Shown one piece after another: positions 1-12,069 of a stretch of DNA of 64,000 nucleotides. The notes under the pieces were generated by a model. The model did no database searches and was not told the DNA's origin. It saw nothing but the letters and a program-made list of their open reading frames with translations. Numbering within the stretch: position 1 is the stretch's first letter; each line of letters opens with the position of its first letter. Made by a program: the position numbers and the translations under genes. This DNA is from Acanthopleura granulata (lineage: Eukaryota > Mollusca > Polyplacophora > Chitonida > Chitonidae), in contig JABBOT010000004.1 in the NCBI GenBank assembly GCA_016165875.1, forward strand, positions 29,851,866 to 29,915,865. The letters are read 5' to 3'.

Positions 1-170
1 TTAGCAAGACAGTCTTCAACATGGCGTAGCAGCATATAAAGTCGATCGGTGTTGAAGATATGTGTTGCCGTTGTTGCCCAGCCAAGGAAGCGTTTCACAC
101 ATTTATGGTAGTTTCTCTTTGTCAAAAAAGACAAACCCGCTTCGTTAAGTTTGCCAAAAAATTCTTGAAC
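1..170 (-). pseudogene. Partial exon 6 of a further array unit
   Basis: Matches exon 6 from its acceptor (AAATAG|GTT) to the window edge, with a 3-bp in-frame deletion. The frame is open; the rest of the unit lies to the left, so its status is unknown. Confidence 0.6.
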
Positions 171-672
171 CTATTTAAAAAAAAAAAAAAAAAAAAAATA
201 CAAATCGCTTTATCGAACCAGCCGATACTTCTCGGTATGCTTAACCGTAGAAACTCGTGAACAATGTAGACGTGACCTCCACCCAACTGTTTAACTATTA
301 AAAATCTGCCGAAGTGGACTTGGCCGAATGTTGCAGTGGGCTGCATTTATACAGGTTCGAAAGAAAATTCGAAGCTGAGTATAGAATAAAAGCGATACAA
401 AACTGATAGGTCCACACGATGCAGGGCTGGTGCTGTCTGGTTAGTTGACTCTTTAAACACTTGGCCGCTGTAACCATTTATTTTTATAGACAGAAGAACA
501 AATTCTTAAGCACTTAACTTACATTTCAATATTGGTTTCATTCAACAGTTTTATGACAAAATAAAAATCCGTTGACTAAATCGGTGGGTAAATTATCTCA
601 CGCTTTCACCAGATGAGCACGTATAACGCGAGAGATAATAATTAATGCTAGTGTCCTGTATAATGGACTCCC

Positions 673-810
673 CAGCTTGGGGAGGACCTATCCGGGAACT
701 TCCTGTGGTTCGAGCGCACCATGAACGTCTCGGCCTTGTCCGCTGATTGGGGCTGCCTTTCATCTGCCGCCTCCTCTCCCCCCTTCTCGTCAGTGTCAAT
801 TATCACAGGC
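673..810 (-). pseudogene. Decayed exon 4 copy (unit 1)
   Basis: Same lesions as the copy at 16.8 kb: frameshift after the acidic run and donor GT changed to GG. The shared lesions show that decay preceded the recent tandem duplication. Confidence 0.7.
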
Positions 811-1204
811 CTGCCACACAAGAATGTGTTTGGTAAAAAAAGAAGAGAATTCCAAGTCTATTACAATGTAGTGATGCTGATTTTTACTCGGAATTCTGCT
901 GATGCAGTCTCACGGCCTCTTAAAATAAAATTTCACCCAATCTTGAAACACTTTCAAATGAATCATAGGTGGGTTAATTGAGCAAGGATGAGCACATAAG
1001 TATAACGGAAAATAAAAAAGTTACTTAAGTAATCAAGTCTAGCAAATAAGCAACATTTGAGACACTGCTGGCGAAGAATTCACACAAAACTACGAAAGAA
1101 TGAAAATGAAACCACTAAGCCTAAACCTGATACTGGTATCAATATTGTTTTTATTAATTTCCAGTACGCCATATCAAATACGTTTTCATTTAAACGTAAG
1201 TGAA

Positions 1205-1891
1205 TGGGGGTCTCCGTGGCTCTGTTGGTTACCGCGCTAGCGCAGCGCAATGCATGACCCGGGAGCTTCCAACCAATGCGGTAGCTGTGGGTTCAAGTCC
1301 AGCTCTTGCTGGCTACCTTACGTTGGAAGGTCCACCAGCTACCTGCGGATGGTCGTGGCTTGACAAAAAATTATTCCGTTAAGCCCGTTATAACAGATGT
1401 TTCAGATCCAAAGAAATTGTCGAGTGTCGAGCGATTGAACGTGTACATAATAACCCAATTACCCTATTACCAAGGAGATGATTGTGAGTTCAAGCACAGC
1501 TCATGCTGGCGCCCTCTCATGTGGCACTTGGGAGGATCTGCCAGCTACCTGCTGATGGTAATGCCCTGAAAGAAAATATTCCGTTAATTCCGTTATTTGA
1601 GGAATAAGGTTCCTCGAACGGATAAATCCGTTCCTCATTACGGATTAATTCCTTATCAGCATAGGAATTATTCATTATGGAAAACGAATGAATACGTTAG
1701 ATTAACGGAGAGGCCAACCAAATCACGAATTTAACGGAAGATATTTTTAGGGTCGGTTTGTCCCGTGGCTCTTCCGTTTTCCTCCCACCAGAATGCAGGC
1801 AGCCATTGTATACATGAAATATTCTTGACTACGGCATACAGCACCAATGAAATAAATTAATAAATAAATAAATAAATAAATTTAGGATCTA
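1205..1891 (+). mobile_element. tRNA-derived SINE, interrupted
   Basis: The head has an A-box-like tggctctgttgg and a B box ggttcaagtcc near 1290. A second partial body follows at about 1487-1580, and a tail with gaaatattcttgactacggc and (aaat)n ends near 1891. The head and tail are separated by unrelated sequence, so this looks composite. Confidence 0.7.
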
Positions 1892-3966
1892 CTTGGAGTT
1901 GGAAGGAGTAGCCCTTAGTGTGCCGTATATCACGCTTGCAGTTTGTTGATTGTTGCCTAACGCCATCAACCAAGTAAAATGAGGTTATATTTGGTGATTA
2001 AAAATGGAAGCCATATCAAAGTTATTGTATAAACATTAACAGCGCCAGCTCGTTCAGAGCAGGATGCCTTTAGTTCCACTTGTTAGTGTCATTGTTAGAG
2101 AAATGGTTTTTGACATATGTCAATGTCAGAAACGACCGTATTCATATATACGTCAAAACATTAATAAGAAGTCTTGGAAGCGACAGCCAATGCCATGTTC
2201 AAATCTCCACTCTCCTCCGGGTGGCGCTCCGATTATACCTTTCGCGGAAAACCATCCTTAGACCATATTTTGTAATACACGGAGCTCTCAGGTGGCCAGA
2301 GCCGTAACGAGTCGGCTTGAAATGTTTCATTTGGTCTTGGTCAATGTCAGCGAACGGTCTGAGCGTATTTTCTGGTTAGTGACCGGTCCATTCAAAGAAC
2401 TCGGGCAGTTCACTAAAGTAATGGCTGAAAGTCACCAAAATCTGTGTCTATGCATCAGCGATAACTAAGGGTGGATCTATCTTCTCCGGACTTTTTTTTT
2501 GTGAAAACGGTTCCCGGTATTGTACAAAAGCAGTTAGACATGAAGTTCGAGTTCTGGACTCTAACCGGTAGGTACCGTTTAGACAAAATTATGTTTAAAT
2601 TGTGGAAATTTTGGCCGAAAAAAAGTTTCACTATACTGAAGTGAAACTTGGTACATAACTTGGAATTTTGTGACTTTTCATCTGTTTTCGCCAAATGATG
2701 GCCGTTTTTGTCCTACTTTGGACTGAGACACCATTCCTGACTTCTTTTCATAACACTTGGTTACTGCACTGGAACTCAGTGCATGGCCTCTCTAAGACAA
2801 GGTACTGACCAAGGTTGATTTGTTTCGTCCATTCTGAACCCAATTATGGCCGTTTTGTTCTGCCGTGGATACTGGACACAGCAGTAGACTGCCTTCGGGG
2901 TGATTGTCGAATGCTTGTTTCCGCATGACATCGCTTGTGAAAACCCAAACAGTGTTGTAGTCAGGGTGAAATCCTCACACATTAACGTATATACTAGGAA
3001 TGTGCATATGAAACCCAAATATGAGCACGTGCATGGGGCAGAATATCAAAAACTCTTCCAACCAAAGGCCTTTGGATATGTTATGATTCTGCAATTGCAC
3101 TGCCCCCTGTCTAGGCATCTTTTAAACCTACATGTTCTAGTTTTTATCCGATCTTTCCTCGGAAATTTTGAGCCCGTTGTAGTAGTTATGGCTCGTATAA
3201 CCAGTGACTGGCTTAATAGTTAACTACCGGACGAATGAGAGCTGTCAGTGAGATGTCTACACCTAATGCAGTTCAGAAAGTGTACTGACAATATCCCTGA
3301 AAATTTAAGCAATTGGATTACTGCCTTTATGGAACAATTCTGACACTTGATTTGTTGGAAAATTGAGCTATGTTCTAAACTGGACGAAATAAGGGCCTTT
3401 CCATAAAGATAACTAAAATTAAAGAATGGGATAAAGACACTGACGTCAGGTAGAATTACTACAATGTTAATTTACGATAGTTAATTAATGTAATAAATCA
3501 CACTCATGGCATGCCCTGGTGATCATCTTTTTAATTTAAATATGACATGTTCCGTCAATACATGTAAAAAAAGACAGTAACAGTTTGTGTTTCTTTTGAT
3601 TGAAATCAAACAACATAGCAAATGGGCTGCTTGTCTTTCGAAGTGGTGGATGGAGGAGAGTGGCTGATCCCCCCTCCCAGGTGCATCCTTGCGTGAACTT
3701 CTGCAATAAAGTTAAAAGTTACATGGCGTCTCTTTAATGCAGATCCGATCACAGCACTTTGGTCCACTCTGGCATAAAGTAGAGAATTTGGAAAATTTAG
3801 GTTGCCGCTTAGGTCTCATAGTATCAACAATTTCTCGTTTTATTTAGGAATCGTAGCGAACATTTCAGGAGTGGGTAAACGAAAGGCATCAATGTTGATG
3901 TCGTTTAACGTAATGCACATGTCGTTTTACTAAATTCGTACAGGCACTTCTCACATGCATGAGAAT

Positions 3967-4123
3967 TTATTTATTCATTTGATTGGTGTTTTGCGCCGTA
4001 CTTAAGAATATTTCACTTATACGACGGCGGCCAGCAGTATGATGGAAGTAAACCGGTCAGAGCCCGGGGCACCCACGACAAGCCGCAGGTTGCTGGCGGA
4101 TCTTCCCACGTACGGTTGGAGGG
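3967..4123 (-). mobile_element. SINE 3' part, inverted (unit 1)
   Basis: Reverse complement of the family tail: tttatttattcatttgattg, tgttttgcgccgtactt, then aatatttcacttatacgacg. Confidence 0.7.
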
Positions 4124-4289
4124 AAATGATATATTTTGAACAAGTGAAATGTATACATTGTCCGAAATGGTTGGAATATTCGTTTTGAAATGACATGTAT
4201 GTTTTGCAGTCTCATGCGTTGTGTTTTCATTTTCAATTTTCATTACATAGATTACTTGTGGCGTAAACAATTGTGCTTCTCATGCCAGG

Positions 4290-4556
4290 CGAGAGGACTC
4301 GTGCATGGCCGAGGTGTTTAACTCATACTGGCTTCATCTCCAGCCCTACGTGGGAAGGTCTGCCAGGAACCGTGGAGAATACTGTTCAAGTAATTAGATG
4401 GATCTCTTTCTAATGCGTGATTTCTGTTTACATGAATTTCACGCCAACCATGGACCCCTCCTCCCCCCCGCCCCCAGGGTATCCTCCAATCATAATGCTG
4501 TCCAGCATGGTATAAGTGAAATATTCTTGAGTACGGCGCTAAACAATAAAATAAAT
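4290..4556 (+). mobile_element. Degenerate SINE (unit 1)
   Basis: Weak head, then ccaatcataatgctgtcc, tataagtgaaatattcttga and a gtacggcgctaaacaataaa tail. Confidence 0.6.
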
Positions 4557-6979
4557 ATATCGTTTGGATTTTATATCCAAAGGTGACCAAGTCATCCCGT
4601 TCTAAAGGCATTGTGATACACAGCCTTGACACTTTATTTCACCTTGCATGAAGTACACGGATCCATGGCGGAAATCTTAAATGACATGCATGCATTACAT
4701 AAGCATACGATGGACAAATCATCTCGTCAAAGCTTTTTCAGACAAACAGTCATATTGGAAAACAATTTTGTGAGACCCGTACGAATTCCCTGACCAGGAG
4801 CAATAGTCATGCCCCATTATAGTGGACTTCGTGTGAAGGGAACAATTCAGTTCAAGGCCAAATACAACTCATACAAATGTAAGGAGCACGGCACGTACTT
4901 GACGCACTGGGTTCGGAGTGTTGGCAAACTTAAAGGATACAGTGTGGGAAGATTTGCTTTCGAATGATGTAAATGCATTATCAACTCAGGGTTCTGATTG
5001 GTCAACGACACGAGCCATACCTTCATATAACCGGGTACGGGAACACTTTAAAGAAGTCTGACCGAGGCTATTGTGGACGTGATTCTCGCCACTTCATCTA
5101 TTTATAGGCGTGTTTGTGTTGAGCCTTCATAATTTTCTTATTGTGAAAGGAAGGTATTCTCAAATGCCAACTCTACTCTTCGCAATTTGTGATTCATCAA
5201 TAATACCTCATTTCATCACAGTTAATGTTTTGAAGATGACCTACGTGTACACTGTTACAATCTTCAGTCAGCGCTTTCCCATGGATTGGACGAAGAACGA
5301 AATTTGTGCAACGATACAGAATGTGTGAACAATCGTCGAAAGAACACATCTGTTCATAAAGATGGCTATGTCTTAAAGGTGAGTACTTTTGTTTCTTAAA
5401 CACGATAATCTGTTCCACTACATTATTATGCAGTTACAAAGATTGAATTGGCACCCGTTTGCTTTCATTTTAGACCGAAAAACCAATTGGTTAATTGTGA
5501 AAAATTATCCTAGTGTGTCTATTGTTATTGCATATGTACCTCAAACTTCATAGTCCTATGTGCCCTAATTCCAAAATGAGAGCAAAATCTGCGAGAAGAC
5601 AGACATTCTCCGATGACAGAAGTTTGCCCAACTTGTATGATTCTCCTTTTATAACAACGTTTAACTAAGCATTATAGGCTGAAATATAAGTAGAACAAGA
5701 ATGCATTTGTGGCGGTTACACGGAACTGAATTTTAACTCGCATGCTCGGAGTATTTATCTTACTTTTTCACTTTGGAAAATCTCTGGAGTCTACCTATAT
5801 GTATTTAAGAATACGATTTTCATTTGCCCACCGTTTGAAAACAAGATTGACCTCTGACTACGTTCATACAAGCACCTCGTGGGTAGTCAAAATCAGTTCG
5901 TTTCTCCGTGGTTTTGGTCTGTTGCTGGATGGTGTAAGAAACAGAAGTTCACTCGTACTTTTTGTAACGAGATATTTTTTTACTATTGGGTTTTAGAATT
6001 CTCGTCAAGAAGTTTGGAGCACAAGGGAGCCCACAAACATCATGGGAGCACAGAGCATGATGGACCTTTATGCCACTGAAGCCCCAAACCACATCTTGTA
6101 GGAGAGGCCATTGAGTATCGATCTACACTGAGAGTGTAAGACATTTTTCGGGCACTTGGAAAACCATATAATAACTGCTGTGTAAAATGTCATTTGTAAA
6201 TATTCCTTAGATTTTGTTTTTCCGAAAATGATTCGCCTGGTATATGTGTCTTTTTTTTGTTTTTTTGTTTAGAAAAAGACTTCCATAAGTCTGAATGTCA
6301 AAATTGTAATTTCCGCTGCTATAAGGAGGGGGAGGGGAGGGTAACTATTTGCTGTAAATAGCATTACTACCCTTGTTAAGTTTATTACTTAATTAATAGT
6401 CCACGCTATTTCAATGTCACATCCTCAACAGGCACATTTTGTTACATTATTTGCACCTATATTCCTGTGAAATGGACAAAAGCAATTCATGACCTGTGAC
6501 AACGGTTACCCACTACTGCCCACCTACTGGCAATTTTCACTGCAGAAATCTAGTTTAAACGATTATTCTTTATTCTGAAAACAATATCCTGTTGTGAAAT
6601 TTTCCAGAAATCCGAATTCTTGTATTCCCAGTAGATCTCCAGTCCTTGTAGTCCTTCTATTTTCATTTCTATCCGCTGAAGGTTGGCTACAACTCCTGGC
6701 TAGTACTCTTCTCACATGCTTTTTAAATAGACCTTATAGACCACATTCGCCATCTAATTGTACATTGTGACCACTCATTCTTTCACACATGGACGTTTTA
6801 CATGTGACCAATGTTCGTTTATATTATACATCCTACAAATATGGGAATAATACTCAACAGTTATTTGTAAAATATGAAATGTCAAAACAGGCCATCTTGT
6901 TCCAATGTAAATACATGTACATAGGCATAAAGCAAAGCTTTCATCAAAATAGTGAAACAAATTGAATCGGCAACCATTT

Positions 6980-7234
6980 TTAGGTGGGCAGGTGCAAACC
7001 TGGATAAAGGTGAGTTTCTGAAAATTCCGCTGTTCTACCATTCATTAAAAGAATGAAGAGTTCGGTTCCTAAAGGATTCCATCCAATAAGGGACATGCAT
7101 GTTGCTCCTCTAACCTCCTGTCTACGGAGGGCCTCTGCTAAAAGAACATGCTCACCATTCAAATTAACAATAGCAGCGCTACAACAAACTACTAACAAGA
7201 CTTGCGAAATAAAATCATGTACAAAAAAAGCCAT
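6980..7234 (-). CDS. Hypothetical small secreted-type frame (unit 1)
   Basis: Copy of the 84-codon frame at 22944-23198, unchanged at protein level. Same reservations. Confidence 0.2.
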   Translation of the reverse strand: MAFFVHDFISQVLLVVCCSAAIVNLNGEHVLLAEALRRQEVRGATCMSLIGWNPLGTELFILLMNGRTAEFSETHLYPGLHLPT

Positions 7235-8113
7235 ACAAAGTCTATACTATTTCAGATGTAATAAATCTAAATAAACCGTCAGTTACAAATATGTGCTGTA
7301 TTAAAACCTGCAGCGCTTTAACATTAACACATCGTATAAAAATATCACCTTAAATATATATATATATATATAATGTATGCCTGTTACTTTCATGTAAAGG
7401 CTGTTGGCATCAAGATATTGTATCAGTTTGACAGCATTTCAAAAATGTTTTTGAAGCCTTTGAGATCATTGAGAGTGGGAACGAGGTAGACCTATGCTTT
7501 AGAAATGTGCACAATTTTATAGCAGTATCTACCCATTGTTGTACAGAAAAAGCCTGTGCAATACTTTCCCCACATTTACTTGGTCCTGAGAATAAAGGAA
7601 TGCAGCACAGACAACTCCAGAACCACGACACAGGGTTCCTGTGCACAAGTAATTCTTAAAGCCGCCTACCGAAAAACTAAACTAGAAAGGAAACTCTTTG
7701 GCATCTCGGGTACTATTGTATATCCATCCTACCTCTTTCAGTGTTCACTCCCTTAGTGCCATATTCCGGCCACAAGAGGGCGGTGTTTTAACGCTCTCGC
7801 CCAAATCAGCCTTCTCATTTTGTGTTGAACGGCTTACAGATATACATGTAATTATTGTTTCACAATCTGGCTTCCCCGAGAGATAGGTTTTGCTTGCTTT
7901 TTTTCTTCTTCTTTCTTTTAGTCACAAACTACGAGTTGCTTTAGAGATTACAGGCAGCATTCTGTTCTTATTTGATCACGAAGACATACATATGGCTGGA
8001 AATAACTCATCATTAAAGCTAAAAAAATCGATAAAAAGTTCATCTTTAAAAATTAGCCTTACATGGGAGAGGGGAGGGAGAGAGGGAAGGAGTTTATGTT
8101 GGGCTTAATGAGA

Positions 8114-8697
8114 TCACGAGTCTATCCAAGATAGGTCATGGCCTTTATTAAATTGTTTCCTTCGAACTCCATAGTCGAAGAATAGTTCTTCTCCGGCCTT
8201 TAAATCCCTCATTGCTCTGAAGACAATGCAAGTTTTCCCAGATATTGTGATCGCCTCGGGTTTTAAATTCATCCGCTTTCCTTTACGTGAATGTGATATT
8301 AGGCGGCCGTAAAGGATGGTTTGGGGATGACACTGACAATGTTCCTTCGAGGTGTCAATGGCTACGTCTTTGTGACGCAAGAACATGTAGCCATCCTCTG
8401 TGACTTCATTTTGTTTTTTCCAGTCTTCGTCAAAGGACATCATATCGCCGTGATAGTCTAAGACGATCTCCCCTTTCCTGAATGCCTTGCCAATGAAAAT
8501 CACGTTTCCTCGCTGGTTCCGATCTATGCAGAGCCCTGGCCAGTTCTGCTGGGCCATCCGATCATCCAAGGATATGGACCCAGTATTGTCTGCCGTCCAC
8601 TTCTGAATGACTTTAGGCAGGAGATTAGGGGGCCAGTTGTTCTCCTCCAGAATCTTTGAAACTTCGGCTTTGAGAGGTCGGCGCCGAGGAAAAAGAT
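8114..8697 (-). pseudogene. SET exon copy, open frame (unit 1)
   Basis: Acceptor and TGA are kept, and the whole SET domain reads through (VLDYHGD, GRLISHSRKG, FFDYG). It differs from unit 2 by about a dozen residues in the N-terminal half of the domain while the C-terminal third is almost identical. No intact upstream exon can feed it in frame. Confidence 0.7.
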
Positions 8698-8775
8698 CTG
8701 TACAACAAAAGATATACACCATATCAATATAATTCAAATCCGTGAGGTATTTATAGGTCATGGATAGGTCATGGA

Positions 8776-9240
8776 TTGCCCTCTGGGCATATGCCCATTT
8801 GTCAGCGATTTGACATAGAGGCCAACTGTTGAATATCTCTGCTTACCTGTGATATGCTCGATATGTATTGCTCTCTGTGCATTTGCCCATTTGTCAGTGG
8901 TAGAGTTTGGCTTGTAAGACATCACCGAAGCCTATTGTTGAATATCTCTGCTTATCTGTGATGTGCTGCATGTGTATTGCTCTCTGTGCATTTGCCCATT
9001 TGTCAGTGGTAGAGTTTGGCTTGTAAGACATCACCGAAGCCTATTGTTGAATATCTCTGCTTATCTGTGATGTGCTGGATGTGTATTGCTCTCTGTGCAT
9101 TTGCCCATTTGTCAGTGGTAGAGTTTGGCTTGTAAGACATCGCCGAAGCCTATTGTTGAATATCTCTGCTTATCTGTGATGTGCTGGATGTGTATTGCTC
9201 TTTGTGCATACGCCCACTTGTCAATGACAGACTGGCTTGA
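8776..9240. repeat. 109-bp minisatellite from exon-12 end
   Basis: gtattgctct recurs at 8865, 8974, 9083 and 9192, exactly 109 bp apart. Each repeat contains the last part of exon 12, its donor and the start of the intron. Most copies have the donor GT changed to AT; the first keeps GTAAGC. Confidence 0.85.
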
Positions 9241-9374
9241 TGAAGTAAAACATCGAGGCCAAAGTCTTGCTGGGCGGCTTTCCGTCCAATGTAATGGGAT
9301 GAATGGCGACCAACTTGTCGAAGGCCCGACTCAATTCCCCATTAGTGGATGCATAGTGAGCTGCTGGAATATGC
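9174..9374 (-). pseudogene. Exon 12 copy a (frameshift, lost donor)
   Basis: Carries the 2-bp deletion, TGA and dead donor. It is the last exon-12 copy before the unit 1 SET exon. Confidence 0.7.
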
Positions 9375-9616
9375 CTGAAAGCAGACAAATAATATAATTA
9401 GCTACTTTTTACAAGGGTTTTACATTCAAACTAATTTTTCACTGATCGAAAAAAAAAAAATGTTGTAGCAATTCGAGTAATGCGAGATCCCACTTCTGAA
9501 ATTAAATTTTCTTCCAAACGAGACTCGTGAACACATGTTCGTCTGATAGCTTACATATGTCGTTGTGAAGATTTATAACATCTTTTTTTTTTTTTTACGA
9601 GGCCATTAATGCCTAC

Positions 9617-9797
9617 CTTGCAGAGACTTCAGAGATGAGTTGTTCTTTAGGGGCCATCCGATCATCCAAGGATGTGGACCCAGTATTGTCTGCCGTCCAC
9701 TTCTGAATGACTTTAGGCAGGAGATTAGGGGGCCAGTTGTTCTCCTCCAGAATCTTTGAAACTTCGGCTTTGAGAGGTCGGCGCCGAGGAAAAAGAT
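9617..9797 (-). pseudogene. Chimeric exon a: SET 5' half fused to exon-11 3' half
   Basis: Nearly identical to chimeric exon b. The fusion point lies in the shared ggggcc/gggcc of the two parent exons, which suggests a microhomology junction. Confidence 0.72.
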
Positions 9798-9859
9798 CTG
9801 TACAACAAAAGATATACACCATATCAATATAATTCAAATCCGTGAGGTATTTATAGGTC

Positions 9860-10500
9860 ATGGATAGGTCATGGATTGCCCTCTGGGCATATGCCCATTT
9901 GTCAGCGATTTGACATAGAGGCCAACTGTTGAATATCTCTGCTTACCTGTGATATGCTCGATATGTATTGCTCTCTGTGCATTTGCCCATTTGTCAGTGG
10001 TAGAGTTTGGCTTGTAAGACATCACCGAAGCCTATTGTTGAATATCTCTGCTTATCTGTGATGTGCTGCATGTGTATTGCTCTCTGTGCATTTGCCCATT
10101 TGTCAGTGGTAGAGTTTGGCTTGTAAGACATCACCGAAGCCTATTGTTGAATATCTCTGCTTATCTGTGATGTGCTGGATGTGTATTGCTCTCTGTGCAT
10201 TTGCCCATTTGTCAGTGGTAGAGTTTGGCTTGTAAGACATCACCGAAGCCTATTGTTGAATATCTCTGCTTATCTGTGATGTGGTGCTTGTAAGACATCA
10301 CCGAAGCCTATTGTTGAATATCTCTGCTTATCTGTGATGTGCTGGATGTGTATTGCTCTCTGTGCATTTGCCCATTTGTCAGTGGTAGAGTTTGGCTTGT
10401 AAGACATCACCGAAGCCTATTGTTGAATATCTCTGCTTATCTGTGATGTGCTGGATGTGTATTGCTCTTTGTGCATACGCCCACTTGTCAATGACAGACT
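9860..10500. repeat. 109-bp minisatellite, second block
   Basis: Same repeat as at 8.8-9.2 kb, with one extra truncated unit near 10280-10310. Confidence 0.8.
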
Positions 10501-10641
10501 GGCTTGATGAAGTAAAACATCGAGGCCAAAGTCTTGCTGGGCGGCTTTCCGTCCAATGTAATGGGATGAATGGCGACCAACTTGTCGAAGGCCCGACTCA
10601 ATTAGCCATTAGTGGATGCATAGTGAGCTGCTGGAATATGC
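10441..10641 (-). pseudogene. Exon 12 copy b (frameshift, lost donor)
   Basis: Same 2-bp deletion and GT-to-AT donor as copies a and c, so the lesions predate the amplification. Confidence 0.7.
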
Positions 10642-10882
10642 CTGAAAGCAGACAAATAATATAATTAGCTACTTTTTACGAGGGTTTTACAGTCAAACTA
10701 ATTTTTCACTGATCGAAAAAAAAAATGTTGTAGCAATTCGAGTAATGCGAGATCCCACTTCTGAAATTAAATTTTCTTCCAAACGAGACTCGTGAACACA
10801 TGTTCGTCTGATAGCTTACATATGTCGTTGTGAAGATTTATAACATCTTTTTTTTTTTTTTTACGAGGCCATTAATGCCTAC

Positions 10883-11063
10883 CTTGCAGAAACTTCAGAG
10901 ATGAGTTGTTCTTTAGGGGCCATCCGATCATCCAAGGATGTGGACCCAGTATTGTCTGCCGTCCACTTCTGAATGACTTTAGGCAGGAGATTAGGGGGCC
11001 AGTTGTTCTCCTCCAGAATCTTTGAAACTTCGGCTTTGAGAGGTCGGCGCCGAGGAAAAAGAT
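10883..11063 (-). pseudogene. Chimeric exon b: SET 5' half fused to exon-11 3' half
   Basis: Has the SET acceptor (GTACAG|ATC), the SET 5' coding half to DDRMAP, then KEQLISEVSAR and the exon 11 donor. At 181 bp it enters in phase 1 and leaves in phase 2, so it is phase-compatible with exon 12 on both sides. Confidence 0.72.
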
Positions 11064-11126
11064 CTGTACAACAAAAGATATACACCATATCAATATAATT
11101 CAAATCCGTGAGGTATTTATAGGTCA

Positions 11127-11710
11127 TGGATAGGTCATGGATTGCCCTCTGGGCATATGCCCATTTGTCAGCGATTTGACATAGAGGCCAACTGTTGAAT
11201 ATCTCTGCTTACCTGTGATATGCTCGATATGTATTGCTCTCTGTGCATTTGCCCATTTGTCAGTGGTAGAGTTTGGCTTGTAAGACATCACCGAAGCCTA
11301 TTGTTGAATATCTCTACTTATCTGTGATGTGCTGCATGTGTATTGCTCTCTGTGCATTTGCCCATTTGTCAGTGGTAGAGTTTGGCTTGTAAGACATCAC
11401 CGAAGCCTATTGTTGAATATCTCTGCTTATCTGTGATGTGCTGGATGTGTATTGCTCTCTGTGCATTTGCCCATTTGTCAGTGGTAGAGTTTGGCTTGTA
11501 AGACATCACCGAAGCCTATTGTTGAATATCTCTGCTTATCTGTGATGTGCTGGATGTGTATTGCTCTCTGTGCATTTGCCCATTTGTCAGTGGTAGAGTT
11601 TGGCTTGTAAGACATCACCGAAGCCTATTGTTGAATATCTCTGCTTATCTGTGATGTGCTGGATGTGTATTGCTCTTTGTGCATACGCCCACTTGTCAAT
11701 GACAGACTGG
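11127..11710. repeat. 109-bp minisatellite, third block
   Basis: Same repeat, with about four full units before the exon-12 copy. Confidence 0.8.
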
Positions 11711-11849
11711 CTTGATGAAGTAAAACATCGAGGCCAAAGTCTTGCTGGGCGGCTTTCCGTCCAATGTAATGGGATGAATGGCGACCAACTTGTCGAAGGC
11801 CCGACTCAATTCCCCATTAGTGGATGCATAGTGAGCTGCTGGAATATGC
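11649..11849 (-). pseudogene. Exon 12 copy c (frameshift, lost donor)
   Basis: 201 bp instead of 203. The 2-bp deletion after FIKP gives PVCH and a TGA, and the donor reads CACAG|ATAAGC. Confidence 0.7.
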
Positions 11850-12069
11850 CTGAAAGCAGACAAATAATATAATTAGCTACTTTTTACAAGGGTTTTACAT
11901 TCAAACTAATTTTTCACTGATCGAAAAAAAAAAAAATGTTGTAGCAATTCGAGTAATGCGAGATCCCACTTCTGAAATTAAATTTTCTTCCACACGAGAC
12001 TCGTGAACACATGTTCGTCTGATAGCTTACATATGTCGTTGTGAAGATTTATAATATTTTTTGCTTTTT

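Larger units (their letters stand above)
1181..8113. other. Downstream flank of unit 1, no firm gene
   Basis: Holds three SINE-type elements, a (TA)n run near 7352-7371 and only short unconvincing frames. Repeated almost unchanged at 17231-24077. Confidence 0.6.
8761..12050. repeat. 1.2-1.3 kb internal tandem amplification (unit 1)
   Basis: Three blocks, each an exon-12 copy plus minisatellite; two of them are followed by a chimeric exon. Corresponding points are 9606 and 10872 (1266 bp apart). Unit 2 has a single version, which explains most of the 3.5-kb size difference between the units. Confidence 0.88.

Noticed and set aside
1205..1300. tRNA gene
   Set aside because: A and B boxes are present, but the tail and body are SINE, and no acceptor stem pairs.
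2900..3223. 107-codon plus-strand frame, also at 18869
   Set aside because: Overlaps an open frame on the other strand, no motif or splice context; duplicated only because the units are.
9125..9397. Plus-strand 90-codon frame repeated at 10392 and 11600
   Set aside because: It is the antisense of the exon-12 copies and minisatellite; repetition comes from the block amplification.
8776..11710. Regular 109-bp repeats resembling a CRISPR array
   Set aside because: Whole units are repeated with no variable spacers, and the DNA is eukaryotic.
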